From: JAKVAV01 sp964651785
GTDB taxonomy: Bacteria > Bacteroidota > Bacteroidia > Flavobacteriales_D > Cryomorphaceae
DNA: 10,579 bases
Direction: 5' to 3'
NCBI GenBank assembly: GCA_964651785.1
Contig: CAZYWJ010000085.1
Location: forward strand, 1-10,579
Shown here: positions 1 through 7,444 of the stretch, one piece after another
Layout: each line of letters begins with the position of its first letter
Position numbering within the stretch: position 1 is the first letter of the stretch
Made by a program: the position numbers and the translations under genes
Notes under the pieces: generated by a model
What the model saw: only the letters and a program-made list of their open reading frames with translations
The model's database searches: none
What the model was told of the DNA's origin: nothing

Positions 1-350
1 TTAAACCACTTAATCATCTTCTTAATGTCCGATGGATAAACGCGATCTTCATCGTGTTCCGGGAAAATGCGAAAGAGGTATTCACGAAGGGCATCGTCAT
101 CTTTAAAGTCTACCTCAACCTCTTTACCTCCTGACTGCTCGTACATCTTTTCGAAAATATTCGCCAGCGGCTCATCGCCTTCGAGGGTATAAATGGAAAT
201 ATCGCTGAGTGTACTGACACGTTGCGTTTGGCCAACTACCATCTTCTTACCATCTTGAAGCGAAGTGACAACCACGCCGCCGCGCGATTGATTCAAGATT
301 TTGTATAGCCCGGGTTTTCCTGCGATTGAAAGTATTTTAGATAAATCCAT
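1..350 (-). CDS. DUF5606 family protein, C-terminus cut by the window edge
   Basis: I translated this minus-strand frame by hand from ATG at 350; it stays open for 116 codons, through ...IKKMIKWF, and leaves the window, so the C-terminus is missing. The start MDLSKILSIAGKPGLYKIL, followed by a strand-rich stretch (SRGGVVVTSLQDGKKMVV, about residues 23-40) and then an acidic, helical part (about 60-116, with DFKDDDALREYLFRIFPEHD), matches what I recall of DUF5606, a small conserved Bacteroidota family of unknown function. The N-terminal half reads like a small beta-barrel (SH3/Tudor-like) fold; that is inference. There is no signal peptide or membrane segment, so it should be cytoplasmic. A good Bacteroidota promoter sits just upstream, suggesting transcription independent of the protease gene 33 bases before it. 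The TAA visible at the very edge (positions 3-1) is out of frame and is not its stop. No function can be assigned. Confidence 0.85.
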   Translation of the reverse strand, partial: MDLSKILSIAGKPGLYKILNQSRGGVVVTSLQDGKKMVVGQTQRVSTLSDISIYTLEGDEPLANIFEKMYEQSGGKEVEVDFKDDDALREYLFRIFPEHDEDRVYPSDIKKMIKWF

Positions 351-370
351 TCCTTATTTTTAGAAGGGCG

Positions 371-401
371 CAAAGCTAAAGAATTACTTTTCAATCATCA
401 A
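371..401 (-). promoter_or_regulatory. Candidate Bacteroidota promoter for the DUF5606 gene
   Basis: On the minus strand TTG (401-399) is followed after 20 bases by TAGCTTTG (378-371), a full match to the Bacteroidota -7 form TAnnTTTG, and then by CGCC. The box ends 20 bases before the ATG at 350. The -33 part lies inside the last codons of the upstream protease gene, so the DUF5606 gene probably does not depend on read-through. Seen by eye only; no transcription start data. Confidence 0.6.
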
Positions 402-2570
402 TTTCGATTGAAGCAATTGACCATTCTCTTGGATTGCTTTCACGATGTAAATACCATCCGCTAAATCAGTGAGTGTGATTTGAACGACCCCTTTATTTCT
501 TCCTTGCAGATTTATCGAATTAACCAGCCTTCCCGAGAGATCGAAAAGTTCAATTGAATTTAAATCTCCTCGCTCATTCGAGATGTTCAAGTCACCGTTT
601 GTTGGATTCGGATAAATTTTGATTGTTCCGTTTGCTGCGATAACTTCTGAAGAAGTAATTCCGAATGGTTCGGTCAATGTCGCGAAACCATTCAGCTTAC
701 CATGCCCCCAATAGAAATTAGGAAGTACACCCGTAAACTCATCTGCAAGCGCATTTTCGACAATGGCTGTTTTTACTTCGTCATATGACGCGTCCGGGTC
801 GCGATCGAAATAAAGAGCAGAGACGCCTGCTACGACGGGAGAAGCCATAGAAGTCCCCCCGTTTCGGTAGTGCCATCCGCCTTCAGCTACCCTGTCGGGG
901 CTTCCTTCAATTAAAGATGCCAGATTTTCCAATCGACCTGCGCTCAAGGTTATACTACCCGTAGCTGCTATGTCCGGTTTCTGACGATTATCTCGGGTGG
1001 GACCTTGACTGGAATTGGCAGAAATATCGAGCGGCACCAAGTCCGGTAAAAAGGTGATTTCACCTAAAACGTTAACGTATTCATTACGATTTACATAATT
1101 AGCTACCGTTATCACTTTCTCGGAGCAGTTCCAAGAGTCAACAATGGTTTTAAACTTATCAGGATGACGGTAGTTTATCATATCAACAAATTCACCCTCT
1201 CCCGGCAAACCTTCAGTTTCAATAACCGACGTTCCGAACGGACCATGACTCCAAACGTCGAATGTTCCACCTCCCGTAGTCGAAAATCGAAACTTATACT
1301 GATCACTAAAAGCCTCTTTAACGTAGACTTGAAGCAAATATTGATCGCCACGTTGTCCACACCATGTTTCAACGATTCCCAAAATATTGGTGCCTTGAAA
1401 AATGGTATCAATGATCGATACACCCAAATTGGTTTCTACCGACCTCCATTGGGCATAACCTTGAAAAGAATAGGCAGGTTCTGTCAAATCTGCTCCGATC
1501 GTGTAGGAGGTTTCGTAAAAATCGGCCGAATCAGCCCAAAGCTCAAAGAAAACGGAAGGCTCACCTAAAACCGAATTGGTATTGTACGAGAAATAAGTAA
1601 AAGCAGTGTCATTTTCAGGAACTTCATAAGACAGGTGGTAGGGTGCGAAGCTATTGCTATTACCTGCTGCGGAAACCATTGAGCGTCCCGTTTCTTCTTC
1701 CAATAAAGCGTCGATAAACAATGCTGCACCATCTAAGCCATCATGCGAACCATAATAATCACCCAAACTGGCATTCACTACCGCGGGCTTTCCCAATTCA
1801 TCGGCTTTGGAAAATATATAATCAACGGCATCAGCAATGGATGACTTCCAATTCTCTCGTGAGAAATCTGAGGAAACAACTATAATATCTGCTAAGGGCG
1901 CCACGCCTACGAAGTTTCCCGTAGCATTGGCATTTCCAAAAGCCACTCCTCCCACCGTAGAACCATGTCCGAAAAACTGTGGTTGATCGTCGTGTCCATC
2001 AATATCCTGATTAATATCTTCTGCATTCCACTCCTGCCCATAGCCGTATGGCTCCGGGATTCTGAAAGGATCATCTTCATCTTGTGTATGATCCCATAGT
2101 GCCACCACCCTTGTAGTTCCGTCTTCGTTTTGAAAATCGGGATGATCCAACTCGAGACCTGAGTCTATAATTCCGATAATAACATCTTCACCGAGGTAAG
2201 CTTGGGGCAAAGGCTGTGCACCCGCATGAATCGGATGAATATTGTTATTGGTAATCATCACGTCTGCCAGCATTTGCGGTTTTGAAAGAGAGAATTCGAT
2301 GAAATCAACGTAGTCTGCCCATCGAAGTGCTTCCAATTTAGCAACGGGAATTCTGATGGAAGCAATATTTCCCAATACCCCTTTTACGACTCCCTCATTC
2401 TCTCTGATAAATCCGATGATCTCAGAGATATCTCCGCGAATGTAGAGATGGATCTCTTCAGTGGGTTGCATGGTTTTAATTGCAGTGCGCAATTCCAAAT
2501 TGAAATTATCTCGCTTTTGAGCCTGAAGCGACAGGGTAACAAGAAGAAATAAAGGAACAATAAATTTCAT
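384..2570 (-). CDS. Secreted subtilisin-like (S8) serine protease with T9SS type A sorting domain
   Basis: This is a 728-residue exported serine protease. The N-terminus (MKFIVPLFLLVTLSLQAQ) is a Sec signal peptide; residues about 20-115 are probably an inhibitory propeptide. The S8 catalytic residues are all visible: Asp136 in GIIDSG, His202 in GHGSTVGG, oxyanion-hole Asn304 in SAAGN, and Ser574 in GGTSMASPVVAG, preceded by the usual subtilase stretch QKPDIAATG (530-538). About 270 residues separate Asn304 from Ser574, far more than in plain subtilisins, so an extra, probably beta-rich domain (about 310-480) is inserted in the catalytic domain. An Asp-rich stretch (184-195) before His202 could bind calcium (inference). 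Residues about 648-728 (IYPNPTNGDLNIS ... SGRLV ... GIYIVKA ... end KLMIEK) are a type A T9SS sorting domain, expected to be removed during secretion across the outer membrane. The gene lies 17 bases downstream of the nuclease-like gene. Its substrate is unknown; extracellular protein degradation is the simplest guess. Confidence 0.95.
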   Translation of the reverse strand: MKFIVPLFLLVTLSLQAQKRDNFNLELRTAIKTMQPTEEIHLYIRGDISEIIGFIRENEGVVKGVLGNIASIRIPVAKLEALRWADYVDFIEFSLSKPQMLADVMITNNNIHPIHAGAQPLPQAYLGEDVIIGIIDSGLELDHPDFQNEDGTTRVVALWDHTQDEDDPFRIPEPYGYGQEWNAEDINQDIDGHDDQPQFFGHGSTVGGVAFGNANATGNFVGVAPLADIIVVSSDFSRENWKSSIADAVDYIFSKADELGKPAVVNASLGDYYGSHDGLDGAALFIDALLEEETGRSMVSAAGNSNSFAPYHLSYEVPENDTAFTYFSYNTNSVLGEPSVFFELWADSADFYETSYTIGADLTEPAYSFQGYAQWRSVETNLGVSIIDTIFQGTNILGIVETWCGQRGDQYLLQVYVKEAFSDQYKFRFSTTGGGTFDVWSHGPFGTSVIETEGLPGEGEFVDMINYRHPDKFKTIVDSWNCSEKVITVANYVNRNEYVNVLGEITFLPDLVPLDISANSSQGPTRDNRQKPDIAATGSITLSAGRLENLASLIEGSPDRVAEGGWHYRNGGTSMASPVVAGVSALYFDRDPDASYDEVKTAIVENALADEFTGVLPNFYWGHGKLNGFATLTEPFGITSSEVIAANGTIKIYPNPTNGDLNISNERGDLNSIELFDLSGRLVNSINLQGRNKGVVQITLTDLADGIYIVKAIQENGQLLQSKLMIEK

Positions 2571-2587
2571 AGAATTTCAGATTGAAT

Positions 2588-3037
2588 CTAAAGGTATTTA
2601 TACTCGGGTAAATCCGATAAAGCCAAGATTTTTCTTTCTTGGATCGCTAAATGAATGACTATGTGCTCCAAGCCATTGGTCATAATAATATAAGGCGACT
2701 CAAGAGCACTATTGTAACGCGCTACTTGATAGAAAGTTTCCCGATTTAAATTCACATCGGGCGCCTTACATTCAATGAGAACCAAAGGCTTACCTTCTCG
2801 GTTTAAAAATAAAGCATCCGTTCGACCAAACCGTTGGTGGTGCTTCACACCCGTTTCTGTTTTCAGCAAGCCGGCAGGGAAGTTTTTCTCTTTGACTAAA
2901 TACATTATCATATGCTGCCTCACCCACTCCTCGGGCGTTAATATCAACCGTTTTTTTCGTATCGGGTCCAGTATTTTATACTTTTCGCCTTCTTTAAAAA
3001 TGCGAAAGGGATAAGGCGGAAGGTTGAGCGCTTGCAT
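2588..3037 (-). CDS. Stand-alone HsdR_N-type PD-(D/E)xK nuclease-like protein
   Basis: The 149-residue protein resembles the N-terminal nuclease domain of type I restriction HsdR subunits (HSDR_N family), but stands alone, with no helicase motor and no HsdM or HsdS nearby. Counting from the chosen start: TPEEWVRQ (34-41), then GRTDALFL with Asp74, then the LIECKAP strand with Glu89 and Lys91, which together form a PD-(D/E)xK active site, then Gln104 and Tyr108 in QVARY, matching the QxxxY motif of RecB/Cas4-type nucleases. The key catalytic residues are therefore intact. I chose the ATG at 3037 because MQALNLPPYPF begins the conserved region; the frame stays open to an ATG at 3109, but that extension overlaps amn on the other strand and would be a hydrophobic stretch unlike the family. 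Such short HSDR_N proteins are, as I recall, common in Bacteroidota and often found near holA. Its DNA target and role are unknown; a repair or replication link is inference only. Confidence 0.85.
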   Translation of the reverse strand: MQALNLPPYPFRIFKEGEKYKILDPIRKKRLILTPEEWVRQHMIMYLVKEKNFPAGLLKTETGVKHHQRFGRTDALFLNREGKPLVLIECKAPDVNLNRETFYQVARYNSALESPYIIMTNGLEHIVIHLAIQERKILALSDLPEYKYL

Positions 3038-3041
3038 CAAA

Positions 3042-3070
3042 CAAACATAACATGAAAACGAAAAAAGAAA
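3042..3070 (-). promoter_or_regulatory. Weak candidate promoter for the nuclease-like gene, possibly leaderless
   Basis: On the minus strand TATGTTTG (3049-3042) fits TAnnTTTG completely, and an imperfect -33 element, TTTC (3070-3067), lies 17 bases upstream. The box ends only 4 bases before the ATG at 3037, so transcription would begin at or beside the start codon, giving a leaderless mRNA. The -33 part and spacing are poor, so this may be a chance match. Confidence 0.3.
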
Positions 3071-3822
3071 TAGTAGAAAATTGGCTTCCCAGATATACGG
3101 GAGTGGCATTAGAAGATTTTCGCGACTATATACTCCTCACCAATTTCGATGATTACGTAACCAGATTTGCTCAAATCCAAGGAGTAGAAGTTCTTGGAAC
3201 CGATAAAGCCATGCCTAGTGCTCATAGCACAAATTTGAGTATCATCAATTTCGGAATGGGTAGTGCCAACGCTGCTACCATCATGGATTTACTCAGTGCG
3301 ATTAAACCTGAAGCCGTGCTTTTTCTCGGAAAGTGCGGCGGACTGAAAAAGAAAAATGCCGTGGGCGATTTCATTCTACCCATAGCAGCCATTCGTGGTG
3401 AGGGTACCAGCCACGACTACTTACCCAAGGAGGTACCTGCCCTTCCCTCTTTCATGCTTCAACGGGCTATCTCTTCAACCATAAGAGATATGGGACACGA
3501 TTATTGGACGGGAACGGTTTATACTACGAATCGTCGCGTTTGGGAACACGACGATAAATTCAAAAAGTATTTAAGAAAGACGCGGTCGATGGCCATTGAC
3601 ATGGAAACGGCTACTATTTTTGTAGCCGGATTTCACAATAAGATCCCGACGGGTGCTTTCTTGCTTGTAACTGATCAGCCCATGGTACCCGAAGGTGTGA
3701 AAACCACTGCCAGCGATTTAAGTGTTAGCAAATCATTCGTGGATACACATGTAAAACTAGGTATAGGTGCCATGAAAGAAATTGCTACGGAAGGACGCTC
3801 GGTTAAACATTTAAAATTTTAG
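3052..3822 (+). CDS. amn: AMP nucleosidase
   Basis: The 256-residue protein belongs to the nucleoside phosphorylase/hydrolase (PNP_UDP) superfamily and looks like the short Bacteroidota form of AMP nucleosidase, which hydrolyses AMP to adenine and ribose 5-phosphate and so helps control adenylate pools in the cytoplasm. Visible motifs in order: INFGMGSANAA (65-75), the glycine-rich strand-loop LFLGKCGGL (90-98), RGEGTSHDY (115-123), the ribose-binding IDMETAT stretch (Met184, Glu185) and the base-site LVTDQP with Asp208. The length fits the short form, which lacks the extra N-terminal domain of the roughly 480-residue E. coli enzyme. The start at 3052 is 14 bases from the divergent nuclease-like gene, and the stop TAG (3820-3822) directly touches the holA ATG, so the two genes are almost certainly one transcript. 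A different nucleotide or nucleoside substrate cannot be excluded from sequence alone. Confidence 0.9.
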   Translation: MKTKKEIVENWLPRYTGVALEDFRDYILLTNFDDYVTRFAQIQGVEVLGTDKAMPSAHSTNLSIINFGMGSANAATIMDLLSAIKPEAVLFLGKCGGLKKKNAVGDFILPIAAIRGEGTSHDYLPKEVPALPSFMLQRAISSTIRDMGHDYWTGTVYTTNRRVWEHDDKFKKYLRKTRSMAIDMETATIFVAGFHNKIPTGAFLLVTDQPMVPEGVKTTASDLSVSKSFVDTHVKLGIGAMKEIATEGRSVKHLKF

Positions 3823-4824
3823 ATGAGCTTTAGCAAAATCATGACTTCGCTCCGAAAGAAGGAGTACTCTCCCGTTTATTTCTTCGACGGTGATGAACCA
3901 TTTTACATCGATAAACTAACCGAATTCATTCAGGAAAACGTCTTGAATGAAGCCGAGAGAGAATTCAATCAATCGATCTATTATGGAAGAGATATTTCTC
4001 CTGAGGATTTAATTCCCGTGGTAAAACGGTTTCCCATGATGGCTGAATACCAAGTTATCATAGTAAAAGAAGCTCAAAATTGGAAAGACCTTTCAGCCCT
4101 TCAATCGCTTTTGGAAAACCCTGTCCCCACCACCATTTTGGTCATTACTTACACGGGGAAAAAGCTTGATGGGCGCAGCAATTTCGCAAAGCTCGTTAAA
4201 AAGAAAGCCACTTACTTCAATAGTTCGAAACTTCGCGATACGGAAGTGGCATCTTGGTTGAACGACCATTGCAAAATTCTCAAACTGGATATCGATCAGA
4301 GAGCAATAGTTTTGCTCAGCGAGCATATAGGTGCTGATCTGGTAAGCTTGGATAAGGCATTGGAAAGACTAAAATTGGTGGCAGATGGTGAAAAAATAAC
4401 GGTTGATCACATTCAGGAACATATTGGGATCAGCAAAGACTTTAACATTTTTGAACTTCAAAAAGCAATCGGGAATAAGGATTATGCTCGGGCAATTTAC
4501 ATCGCCAATTACTTTGCCAATAATGAAAAGGAACACCACCTGATTCCCATCACTTATGGACTGTACCGATACTTTACTCAACTCATCCGCTACCATAGAG
4601 CCGAAAATCATGCCGATAACCAATCCTTGGCAAGAGCCATGGGTGTAAACCCCTATTTTGTCAAGGATTATAAAAATGCAGCCATCAACTATCCCAGAAC
4701 TAAACTGATGAAGGTAATGGAGATTCTACACGACATTGATTTAAAAATTAAAGGTTTAGGAAATTCATCTGCTCGTCATAAAGAGCTAATGAATGAAATG
4801 GTTGCACGGATTTTACGCGCTTAA
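3823..4824 (+). CDS. holA: DNA polymerase III subunit delta
   Basis: The 333-residue protein matches the delta subunit of the clamp loader, which opens the sliding clamp ring so that it can be loaded on primed DNA. The N-terminal AAA+-like domain (about 1-135) starts with PVYFFDGDEPFYID (17-30), where the degenerate Walker A position lacks the GKT/S signature, as expected for delta, which does not hydrolyse ATP. It continues with a hydrophobic strand QVIIVKEA (77-84). Residues about 140-205 (VASWLNDHCKILKLDID and SLDKALERLKL) form the second domain, and 206-333 the helical collar domain, ending with ARHKELMNEMVARIL. Length is normal for the family. ATG follows the amn stop codon with no spacer, implying translational coupling; an internal Met7 would remove little, but the first ATG is favoured by this junction. 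A divergent nuclease-like gene lies beyond amn. Confidence 0.95.
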   Translation: MSFSKIMTSLRKKEYSPVYFFDGDEPFYIDKLTEFIQENVLNEAEREFNQSIYYGRDISPEDLIPVVKRFPMMAEYQVIIVKEAQNWKDLSALQSLLENPVPTTILVITYTGKKLDGRSNFAKLVKKKATYFNSSKLRDTEVASWLNDHCKILKLDIDQRAIVLLSEHIGADLVSLDKALERLKLVADGEKITVDHIQEHIGISKDFNIFELQKAIGNKDYARAIYIANYFANNEKEHHLIPITYGLYRYFTQLIRYHRAENHADNQSLARAMGVNPYFVKDYKNAAINYPRTKLMKVMEILHDIDLKIKGLGNSSARHKELMNEMVARILRA

Positions 4825-4880
4825 TGCAAATTTTAACCCTTGGAATCCAAGCCCTGATACCAATGCCATAATTCATGAGG

Positions 4881-4909
4881 TTTTTCCCGCCTCACAATGT
4901 TTACCTTTG
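4881..4909 (+). promoter_or_regulatory. Candidate Bacteroidota promoter for the TonB-dependent receptor
   Basis: TACCTTTG (4902-4909) is a full match to the TAnnTTTG -7 form and is followed by CCGAC. A T-run at 4881-4885 lies at about the -33 position but has no TTG, so the upstream element is weak. The box ends 25 bases before the ATG at 4935 and lies in the 110-base gap after holA, consistent with separate transcription of the receptor gene. Confidence 0.5.
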
Positions 4910-4934
4910 CCGACTTTAAGAAACACGCAATCGA

Positions 4935-7307
4935 ATGTTGAAACCCATCCGACTTTCCCTCCTCTTAGTTTTCACAGTTCTCTCCTTTTTTGCTCAAGCT
5001 CAATCCGGAACTATCCGTGGATTTGTATACGAAGAAGAAACGGGTGAAGCCGTAATATTCACAAATGTCTATCTGGAAGGAACCACTATGGGTGCTTCAA
5101 CTGATGTAAACGGATACTTCTCCATCACTCCCATACCTGAAGGCCAATACACGTTGATGGTAACGTATTTGGGATACGATACGCTGAAAAGATCGGTAAC
5201 CGTGAGGGCGGGAGATATTCAAACAGAAAAACTTTTCTTGACAAAGTCTACCGTGCAAATGCAGGCGGTCGAAATTTCCGCTGAAAAGCAAGAAAGACAA
5301 ACCAATGTGACGATGTCCGTAACCAAAGCCACACCGAAGGAAATCAAACAAATTCCGACCATTGGTGTAACCGCGGATTTAGCTCAGTATCTTCAGGTTT
5401 TGCCGGGTGTTATTTTCACGGGAGATCAGGGCGGACAGCTCTATATCAGAGGAGGGTCTCCGATACAAAATAAGGTGCTGCTGGATGGAACCACTATCTT
5501 CAACCCGTTTCACAGTATCGGTCTCTTTTCAGTTTTTGATACTGAGGTAATTAAGAATGCTGATATCTATACCGGAGGATTTGGTGCTGAGTACGGAGGC
5601 CGAATATCATCTATTATGGATATCACCACCAGAGATGGTAACAAGAGACGTGTTGCGGGAAAAGTAGGCCTGAGCACCTTTGCAGCTAATGCGCTCATCG
5701 AAGGGCCCTTAAAGAAACAAACTAACGATGGAGAATCGTCATCCTCATTTTTGCTATCGGCTAAACATTCTTATTTGGACCAGTCATCAAAGCTTTTTTA
5801 CGAGTACATAGATGAAGACGGTCTGCCTTTCAGCTTCACCGATCTTTATGGTAAAGTTTCCTTCAATACATCTAATGGAAGTAAATTTAATTTGTTCGGA
5901 TTTAGTTTTAATGATGAAGTGACATTTCAAGAAACGAGTAATCTGAACTGGAATTCCTATGGTGCCGGAGCTGATTTCATTTTGGTTCCCAGCTCCACCG
6001 CAGCTTTATTAGAAGGCGGATTAAATTTTAGCAGTTATGACATTACTCTCGAAGAGGCAGTGAGTCAATCAAACTTGGCTACCGGCGAAGACCCGGACCA
6101 AGAAATACAGCTTCGCCCCAGAACAAGCGGTGTTACCAGCTTTAACTTATTCCTGGATTTTAAGTATTTCTTTGGTGACGATGCTTTGAAATACGGAATA
6201 GACATTTCAGGTTTTGGAACGGAATTGTCCTTTTTTAACCCCTTGGGTCAACGGATCGAGCAGAATGCCAATAACACTGAACTGGCAGGTTACATATCCT
6301 ATAAGAAAAAAATCAATAACCTGATTTTAGATGGCGGGTTGAGACTACAATATTATGCCTCCATCAGAACCTTGAGACCTGAACCAAGACTTGGTATCAA
6401 ATACAACATTACTGAAAACATCCGCCTGAAAGGCGCCTTCGGTATGTTTTCACAAAACATAATCTCGGCAAATTCAGACCGCGATGTGGTTAACCTCTTT
6501 TATGGATTTTTGGTAGGGCCCGAAAACTTACAGAATGAAATTACACTTGAAGATGGCTCCACGCGAGAAGTAAAAAATCCGCTGCAAACGGCCATCCATT
6601 ATATAGCGGGAGTGGAATATGATGTGACTAACAGGATTTCCATAAACTTGGAAGGTTATTTCAAAGATTTTACTCAACTAACCAATATCAACAGAAACAA
6701 AATCTTTAACAGCCGAACTACTGATCCTACGGTACCCGATATTTTGAAAAATGATTTTATCGTAGAAACGGGTAGTGCAATCGGGGCCGACCTGACAATA
6801 GGATACGAGACCAGAAAACTTTACATCTGGACGGTATTCTCGGCGGCTAATGTTGACAGATGGGACGGCGTTCGCTCTTATGACCCCATATTTGACAGAA
6901 ACTACAATGTAAACTTAGTGGCATCTTACCGATTCGGCAAAGGCCTGGATTGGGAAGTAAACGGACGCTGGAATTACGGTAGCGGATTTCCTTTTACCCA
7001 GAATCAAGGTTTCTATTTGGCGGAAAACTTTAACAATGGCTTGAATACGGACATCACCCAAACCAATAGCAATGAGGCTACAATTCAGTACGCCGCCTTA
7101 AATGAGGGTCGTCTTCCTGATTATCACAGATTAGACCTCACGATAAAAAGAACATTTGAATTTTCTGAAAATTCCAGTTTAGAAACGAGCATCAGTGTTA
7201 CGAATACTTACGATCGCGAAAATATTTTCTATGTTGATCGAGTTACGGGTGAAAGGGTTAATCAGCTTCCCGTCCTACCAAGTTTCGGACTTTTGTACTC
7301 ATTCTAA
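4935..7307 (+). CDS. TonB-dependent outer-membrane receptor with carboxypeptidase-regulatory-like N-domain
   Basis: This is a 790-residue outer-membrane beta-barrel transporter gated by TonB-ExbBD. A signal peptide (MLKPIRLSLLLVFTVLSFFAQAQ) is followed by a carboxypeptidase-regulatory-like/CNA-B-type beta domain (about 25-103: GTIRGFVYEEETGEAV, STDVNGYFSI, GQYTLMVTYLGY), typical of SusC-like receptors in Bacteroidota. The plug domain follows (about 120-232), with LAQYLQVLPGV, the conserved YIRGGSPIQNKVLLDG (170-185) and GGFGAEYGGRISSIMDI (214-230). The rest is barrel, with alternating aromatic strands and the C-terminal ending FGLLYSF, whose terminal Phe is the usual Bam recognition signature. 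No SusD-like lipoprotein, sigma/anti-sigma pair or enzyme lies beside it, so the substrate cannot be inferred; glycan, peptide, siderophore or cofactor are all possible. At 790 residues it is shorter than typical SusC (about 1000), closer to stand-alone receptors. It lies between holA and pyrG with its own promoter. Confidence 0.93.
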   Translation: MLKPIRLSLLLVFTVLSFFAQAQSGTIRGFVYEEETGEAVIFTNVYLEGTTMGASTDVNGYFSITPIPEGQYTLMVTYLGYDTLKRSVTVRAGDIQTEKLFLTKSTVQMQAVEISAEKQERQTNVTMSVTKATPKEIKQIPTIGVTADLAQYLQVLPGVIFTGDQGGQLYIRGGSPIQNKVLLDGTTIFNPFHSIGLFSVFDTEVIKNADIYTGGFGAEYGGRISSIMDITTRDGNKRRVAGKVGLSTFAANALIEGPLKKQTNDGESSSSFLLSAKHSYLDQSSKLFYEYIDEDGLPFSFTDLYGKVSFNTSNGSKFNLFGFSFNDEVTFQETSNLNWNSYGAGADFILVPSSTAALLEGGLNFSSYDITLEEAVSQSNLATGEDPDQEIQLRPRTSGVTSFNLFLDFKYFFGDDALKYGIDISGFGTELSFFNPLGQRIEQNANNTELAGYISYKKKINNLILDGGLRLQYYASIRTLRPEPRLGIKYNITENIRLKGAFGMFSQNIISANSDRDVVNLFYGFLVGPENLQNEITLEDGSTREVKNPLQTAIHYIAGVEYDVTNRISINLEGYFKDFTQLTNINRNKIFNSRTTDPTVPDILKNDFIVETGSAIGADLTIGYETRKLYIWTVFSAANVDRWDGVRSYDPIFDRNYNVNLVASYRFGKGLDWEVNGRWNYGSGFPFTQNQGFYLAENFNNGLNTDITQTNSNEATIQYAALNEGRLPDYHRLDLTIKRTFEFSENSSLETSISVTNTYDRENIFYVDRVTGERVNQLPVLPSFGLLYSF

Positions 7308-7337
7308 TCACCTAAAATCACTACGAAACAGGATTTA

Positions 7338-7358
7338 ATCGGGCGGCGATCTTTTTTT
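7338..7358 (+). terminator. Weak candidate intrinsic terminator after the receptor gene
   Basis: ATCG (7338-7341) and CGAT (7347-7350) can pair around a 5-base loop GGCGG, followed by C and a run of seven T (7352-7358). The T-tract is good but the four-pair stem is short for a Rho-independent terminator. Its place, 30 bases after the receptor stop and before the pyrG promoter, is right. Confidence 0.3.
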
Positions 7359-7379
7359 GTCGAAGAGCAAAATCTTAAC

Positions 7380-7409
7380 CTTGCCACCCGTTCATTTTTG
7401 TTACTTTTG
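7380..7409 (+). promoter_or_regulatory. Candidate Bacteroidota promoter for pyrG
   Basis: CTTG (7380-7383) is followed after 18 bases by TACTTTTG (7402-7409), matching the -33/-7 Bacteroidota form; the -7 box is complete. It ends 35 bases before the pyrG ATG. The -33 element is embedded in CTTGCCACC, the same nine bases found at the -33 element of yidC. Confidence 0.6.
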
Positions 7410-7444
7410 TTTCCCGTAGTTACACTTCATAAATCACGGCGCTC

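Noticed and set aside
1164..1568. Plus-strand open frame of 134 codons inside the protease gene
   Set aside because: It is antisense to a well-supported gene, its translation is low-complexity and family-less, and it covers the protease's own insert region; an opposite-strand shadow.
2589..2596. Minus-strand TACCTTTA as a promoter for the protease
   Set aside because: One base off TAnnTTTG, with the nearest TTG 25 bases upstream; the 17-base gap to the upstream gene favours read-through.
3038..3109. Upstream extension of the nuclease-like gene to an ATG at 3109
   Set aside because: It would overlap amn on the opposite strand by 58 bases and adds a hydrophobic stretch unlike the family; the conserved region begins at the ATG at 3037.
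4876..4894. TGAGG...CCTCA hairpin after holA as a terminator
   Set aside because: Five base pairs around a 9-base loop with no following T-run; it also overlaps the candidate receptor promoter.
7308..7444. CTP-sensing leader or riboswitch before pyrG
   Set aside because: No GGGC start, no attenuator-like paired stems and only about 35 bases from the -7 box to the ATG; an ordinary short leader.
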